DNA from: Phycisphaerales bacterium
GTDB lineage: Bacteria; Planctomycetota; Phycisphaerae; Sedimentisphaerales; Anaerobacaceae
NCBI GenBank assembly: GCA_011057845.1
Contig: DSDB01000578.1
Location: 1-9,504, forward strand
Direction: 5' to 3'
Length of the DNA: 9,504 nucleotides
Shown: positions 7,501 through 9,504 of the stretch, in pieces
Position numbering within the stretch: position 1 is the stretch's first letter
How the letters are laid out: the number at the start of each line of letters is the position of its first letter
Position numbers and translations under genes: made by a program
Notes under the pieces: generated by a model
What the model saw: the letters and a program-made list of their open reading frames with translations, nothing else
Databases searched by the model: none
What the model was told of the DNA's origin: nothing

Positions 7501-8329
7501 GGCGGCCGAGGGGGTGCTCGGCCGTGAGGACGAAGCCCTGCGGCGGGCGCGTGAGCAGGTGGAGGAGTTGATTCGACAGGTGAATGAGGAGACGGCCCGT
7601 GGAGGTCGCGCCGGAGGCGGAATACGTGATCCCAATCGGCCCGGGGATCCAAACGCTATAAGGATGGCCGGGGGAATGGGCGATGCGAATAGTCCCGGTG
7701 ATCCCAACGGGGCGGCGGCGGACGAACGACGGGGGACGAGGGATGATCTGATGCGCGGGCGAGACGCCCGCGGTACACGAGGGCAGGATACCCTCGATAC
7801 ACAAGGGCAGGACGCCCTCGCCACGGGGGACCGCGCGGCAACGAGGAACGAGGCGGAGGCGACGAGGGACGGGCAACGAAATACGAACGACGGAATACGA
7901 ACGACGAACGACGGGGTGGAGCGGGTCGATCAGGCTGGTGGTCCCGGCGGGGTATTTCGGGACCGGACGGACTACCAGCAGCGGCGCGGGCCGATTGCCG
8001 GGCGCGATTACCGCGACTGGTCGGATCGGCTGCGGGAGGTCGAGGAGATGCTGAGCAGCCGCGACTTGCGCGAGCAGGCGGCTCAGGTGCGTGAGCGGGC
8101 GAGGGAGGTGCGGACGGAGGTAACACGGCACGGCAAGGAGCCGCAGTGGGACGTCATTGAGCAGCAGATTACCCGGCCGTTGACGGAGCTTTACCGGCGG
8201 TTGAGCGAGGAATTGGTGCGGCTGGAGTCCGACAAGGCGATGGCGCCGATCGACCGCGACCCGGTGCCGGGGCGGTTCGACGACATGGTGCGGCGTTACT
8301 TTGAGAACCTGGGGGGCGGCCAGCCATGA
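4547..8329 (+). CDS. DUF4175-like membrane protein with long Gln-rich coiled coil
   Basis: 1260 residues. Three hydrophobic segments at about 20-44, 53-71 and 141-163 anchor the protein. The stretch 190-525 looks beta-rich and extracytoplasmic (VEAGSPVVV, YRVEYEGQRTQDF, VFDDYGLTGYGVAY, YHFWADDVGPDGR, IRPFEEIFRE). Residues about 535-1000 are a strongly charged, Gln/Glu/Arg-rich helical region with obvious coiled-coil character (RLRELEAELRQTQ, LERLRQQQLQSLEDVDELAAQMD). A C-terminal helical part (about 1133-1260, DWSDRLREVEEML...DDMVRRYFENLGGGQP) closes it. Repeat-derived inserts at about 165-188, 442-477 and 1058-1123 separate these blocks. Assignment to DUF4175 is from overall architecture and position behind a BatA-like gene; no catalytic motif is seen. 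It could be a structural scaffold bridging the membrane VWA proteins (inference). Overlaps both neighbours (8 and 4 nt). Confidence 0.85.
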   Translation: MIEQALRDRLRPIVRRRQSLYLAVWLSVVWFMLGLVGAALIWAQWYWNVRLAGAMRALAAVFVAATVYVMVRSRRVRPDYRAIARAIERDHPELKALLLTAIEQKARGPDGQLGYLQERVIGEALRHASRTDWTASVPLVRLLIADVGAFAAMLFVLAMVWPAGGMPGAREGETTSTRKGETPSPRGGWQVSVTPGDAEVEAGSPVVVLTRFDGRLPASATLVYTPKGSSSQRIVLNKNLEDPVFGGVIPSVPGNTVYRVEYEGQRTQDFKLTAFIYPELRRADARIVYPAYTHLPEKVVEDTRQVSAVEGSRVTLTFTLNKPVATARLQARDGSAVTLAPDANRPGVYAAAMTATESRRYELLLTDAEGRMNRMPPRFTIDVHKNLAAQVKVKFPNRDISASALEELTLEAEVFDDYGLTGYGVAYAVAGLEAVEVALDAGGRGTRERGMGFQPTQQRQDPDAAAVHGQDARATGKQAMAYVLALEELDVAPDQLVTYHFWADDVGPDGRMRRSYSDIYFAEIRPFEEIFRESESSAAQQEQQRQQQENQQGQSEDGQQRAEQLARLQKEIINATWNVKRKADQAGGLEGNAEDVEVVAQSQDQALQQAQAAQGQAEDAESQSALEAAARHMQTSLEHLTTAAESVSAEELTPALAAEQAAYQELLKLRQRESQVARSRGQTPSRQSARSQEQLQQLEMRQEQDRYETQRQAQPRQEAEQRQDLQMQNRLRELARRQNDMSERLRELEAELRQTQTEQQRQEAQRQLERLRQQQLQSLEDVDELAAQMDRPENRQRTADASRQLDQTRSQVRRSAEQMQQRMVSEAAASAARAGREFEQMREEFQDRTSGQFTQEMQQMREEARQMERRQQEIAEGIAQELQRRQRTLTGPPAGEELAERTQQQQARAQELMEQMRQVSEAAEETEPLLNRRLYDTLRQASTGDLDRALDLTGELLRRNFLPEAQEIEQRAGEAVRRLREGIEEAAEGVLGREDEALRRAREQVEELIRQVNEETARGGRAGGGIRDPNRPGDPNAIRMAGGMGDANSPGDPNGAAADERRGTRDDLMRGRDARGTRGQDTLDTQGQDALATGDRAATRNEAEATRDGQRNTNDGIRTTNDGVERVDQAGGPGGVFRDRTDYQQRRGPIAGRDYRDWSDRLREVEEMLSSRDLREQAAQVRERAREVRTEVTRHGKEPQWDVIEQQITRPLTELYRRLSEELVRLESDKAMAPIDRDPVPGRFDDMVRRYFENLGGGQP
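5038..5107. repeat. Hairpin modules after the third membrane helix, shifted frame
   Basis: A degenerate unit (CGCGAGGGAGAGACGACCTCG, split stem GAGG/CCTC, 5053-5073) is followed by module B AGGGCG-AGA-CGCCCT (5083-5097) and the tail CGCCACGGGG. It is read in a different frame from the other B copies, giving KGETPSPRGG instead of QGRDALATG. It sits directly behind membrane helix 3, where the outer domain begins. Confidence 0.88.
5869..5976. repeat. Composite island in the beta-rich domain
   Basis: Order: G-rich heptad remnant (5874-5890), hairpin TGGGCTTCCAGCCCA (5898-5912, loop TCC, the complement of the usual GGA loop), a damaged CGGCA...TGCCG unit (5921-5938), then module A CACGGGCAGGATGCCCGTG (5948-5966) with tail CCACCGGG. 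Encoded peptides are GMGFQPT and HGQDARAT. The conserved sequence resumes at AMAYVLALEEL. Confidence 0.88.
7628..7708 (+). repeat. Two nine-residue PGDPN-type repeats
   Basis: DPNRPGDPN (7628-7654) and DANSPGDPN (7682-7708) are spaced by exactly 18 codons in the linker behind the coiled coil. Their DNA has diverged, especially at third codon positions. This is Gly/Pro/Asp/Asn-rich linker and abuts the repeat island that follows. Confidence 0.7.
7719..7914. repeat. Long composite island near the C-terminus of the DUF4175-like protein
   Basis: Heptads (7720-7746), hairpin CGCGGGCGAGACGCCCGCG (7754-7772), CGAGGGCA/TACCCTCG hairpin with one mismatch (7779-7797), AGGGC/GCCCT hairpin (7804-7818) with tail CGCCACGGGG, then GACGAGG and A-rich heptads (TACGAAC, GACGGAA, GACGAAC; 7861-7914). 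Encoded: RGRDARG, RGQDTLDT, QGQDALATG, then RNTNDGIRTTNDG. The 26 nt at 7747-7772 recur identically at 9333-9358. Confidence 0.92.
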
Positions 8330-9504
8330 CCGGGCCGGCGATGATTACGATAGCCGGGGGGGCGTGGCTGTGGGCGGTGGCGGCTGTTTGCGCCATCGAG
8401 GCGGCGGCGGTGGTCTGGTCGTATCGGCGGGTGCCGCAGATGAGCGGGGCCCACCGGGCGGCCTTCGCGTTGAAGGTGCTTGGGATACTGCTGGTGGGGT
8501 TGTGTCTGGCCGAGCCGTTGTACAGCGGGCGGCGGGTGGAGCCGGGGGCGAACGTGTTGGTGGTCGCGGCCGACAACAGCGGATCGATGGGTGTCCGCGA
8601 TGAAGGGGCAGCACAGATACGGGGCGAGGTAATGGCGGATGTGCTGGCCGGTGACGGGGCCGGGTGGTTGGCGCGGCTGGATGAGGATTTCCAGGTTCGG
8701 CGATATGTCTTTGACTCGCGGGTCAGACGAAGCACGGACTTCTCGGAGCTGACGTTCGATGGGCGGGGTTCGGCGATCGCCACGGTGTTGCGGCTGGCGG
8801 GCTCGGCGCATGGCATGGGCCTGAAGCCCATGGCGCATCGGCAGGATGCCGATGCCACGTCTATACACGGGCAGGATGCCCGTGCCACGCAAGGGCAAGA
8901 TGCCCTCGCCACGGATGGGGGCAGGCCGGTGGCCGGGATTGTGCTGCTGACCGACGGCGTGGCGACGGACATCGGGGAGGAATTCTATGATCTAAGCGGG
9001 GTGCCGCCGGTGTATCCGGTGGTGGTTGGGGGCGGGCGGTTGCAGAGGGACCTGGCGCTGACGAATGTGTCGGTGACGCAGACGGCGTTTGAGGATGCGC
9101 CGGTGACGATCCAGGCGGATGTGGAGGCGGCGGGTTTCGCGGGGCGCGATGTTGTGGTGGCCGTGCTGGACAGCAACGCCGTTGAGGTCCAGAGAAGCGA
9201 ATGGAAGGTCAAAGGCGACGATGACAGGCAGGTGTTTCGGTTTGCGATACGGCCGCGGGGGTCCGGCGTGCTGTTCTATCGGGTGGCGGTCAGGGAAGGC
9301 CCGATGGACGAGGGACGAGGGACGACGGACGGTCTGATGCGCGGGCGAGACGCCCGCGATACGCAAGGGCAAGATGCCCTCGCCACGGGGGAAGCGACGA
9401 TGTTGAACAATGAGCGGACGGTGGTGGTGGACCGCCGTCGCGGGCCCTATCGCATCTTGTACGTGAGCGGGCGGCCGAACTGGGAGTACAAGTTTCTCAA
9501 GCGC
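8326..9504 (+). CDS. Second VWA membrane protein, 3'-truncated by window edge
   Basis: Open to the last base; 393 residues visible. The start ATG overlaps the upstream TGA as ATGA; a G-rich run (8311-8316) precedes it. An alternative ATG is at 8341. Two membrane helices (about 14-33 and 45-65) are followed by a VWA-like domain: ADNSGSM (81-87, DxSxS), FDGRGSA (144-150) and the strand IVLLTDGVATD (204-214). A conserved block then reads PPVYPVVVGG, NVSVTQTAFEDAPVTIQADV, and RRRGPYRILYVSGRPNWEYKFLKR at the edge. This order matches large planctomycete VWA proteins that continue into a glutamine-amidotransferase-like domain, which would lie beyond the window (inference). Repeat inserts cover about 161-197 and 326-356. 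Probable envelope partner of the BatA-like protein in a MoxR-linked complex; function unproven. Confidence 0.88.
   Translation, partial: MTGPAMITIAGGAWLWAVAAVCAIEAAAVVWSYRRVPQMSGAHRAAFALKVLGILLVGLCLAEPLYSGRRVEPGANVLVVAADNSGSMGVRDEGAAQIRGEVMADVLAGDGAGWLARLDEDFQVRRYVFDSRVRRSTDFSELTFDGRGSAIATVLRLAGSAHGMGLKPMAHRQDADATSIHGQDARATQGQDALATDGGRPVAGIVLLTDGVATDIGEEFYDLSGVPPVYPVVVGGGRLQRDLALTNVSVTQTAFEDAPVTIQADVEAAGFAGRDVVVAVLDSNAVEVQRSEWKVKGDDDRQVFRFAIRPRGSGVLFYRVAVREGPMDEGRGTTDGLMRGRDARDTQGQDALATGEATMLNNERTVVVDRRRGPYRILYVSGRPNWEYKFLKR
8808..8914. repeat. Four-hairpin island in the second VWA domain
   Basis: In order: TGGGC/GCCCA hairpin (8816-8830, peptide GMGLKPM), a hairpin with 9-bp stem GCATCGGCA and GGA loop (8835-8855, HRQDADAT), module A CACGGGCAGGATGCCCGTG (8866-8884, HGQDARAT), module B AGGGCA-AGA-TGCCCT (8892-8906, QGQDALAT). 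It is placed just before the strand GRPVAGIVLLTDG that carries the MIDAS Asp. Confidence 0.94.
9303..9391. repeat. Heptads plus two hairpins in the second VWA protein
   Basis: Heptads GACGAGG/GACGACG (9306-9331), hairpin CGCGGGCGAGACGCCCGCG (9340-9358, RGRDARD), module B-type AGGGCA-AGA-TGCCCT (9366-9380, QGQDALATG) and tail CGCCACGGGG. Conserved protein sequence ends at YRVAVREG and resumes at EATMLNNERTVVVD. Confidence 0.92.

Noticed and set aside
1880..9391. CRISPR array
   Set aside because: Repeats are short, irregularly spaced, lie inside open genes and lack uniform unique spacers; no cas gene is present.
2392..9391. Repeat islands as sequencing or assembly artefacts
   Set aside because: Modules are diverged between copies, keep frame in every gene, and lie at domain boundaries. 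Artefacts would be expected to break frames. Long-read data would settle it.

Overview
The window carries one co-directional (+ strand) gene cluster of the MoxR / DUF58 / von Willebrand A (VWA) type, cut at both ends. High GC, clipped intergenic spacing, the combination MoxR + DUF58 + BatA-like VWA + glutamine-rich DUF4175-like protein + second VWA membrane protein, and the repeat-derived peptides inside the genes (HGQDARAT, QGRDALAT, GMGxxPM types) all point to a planctomycete, probably of the Phycisphaerae side. This is inference from family knowledge; no 16S or marker gene is present.

Layout. 1-732: C-terminal two thirds or so of a MoxR AAA+ ATPase. 733-786: spacer made of a 7-nt tandem repeat. 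787-1707: DUF58 protein. 1708-1938: the only sizeable intergenic gap, filled almost completely with repeat material and ending in a Shine-Dalgarno. 1939-4554: BatA-like membrane protein with a VWA domain. 4547-8329: large membrane-anchored DUF4175-like protein with a long Gln-rich coiled coil. 8326-9504: second VWA membrane protein, open at the right edge. The last three genes overlap by 8 and 4 nt and are almost certainly translationally coupled.

How the genes may work together. In known MoxR/VWA clusters the MoxR ATPase is thought to act as a chaperone-like remodeller on partner proteins with VWA metal-binding (MIDAS) sites. DUF58 is the usual cytosolic partner. The membrane VWA proteins and the coiled-coil protein would form the envelope part of the machine. 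The exact substrate is unknown.

The most remarkable thing is the repeat load. At least a dozen islands of short interspersed repeats sit inside the three membrane-protein genes and in two intergenic gaps. Two repeat classes are mixed: (i) small perfect hairpins with a GGA/AGA loop, in which the stem sequence changes between copies but pairing is kept, and (ii) heptanucleotide arrays with an ACGA core. The islands keep the reading frame, contain few stops in any frame, lie in predicted loops between conserved domain blocks, and occupy the same structural slot in both VWA domains. The MoxR fragment and DUF58 coding regions are free of them. Family identity of the genes is solid; mechanism and origin of the repeats are open.
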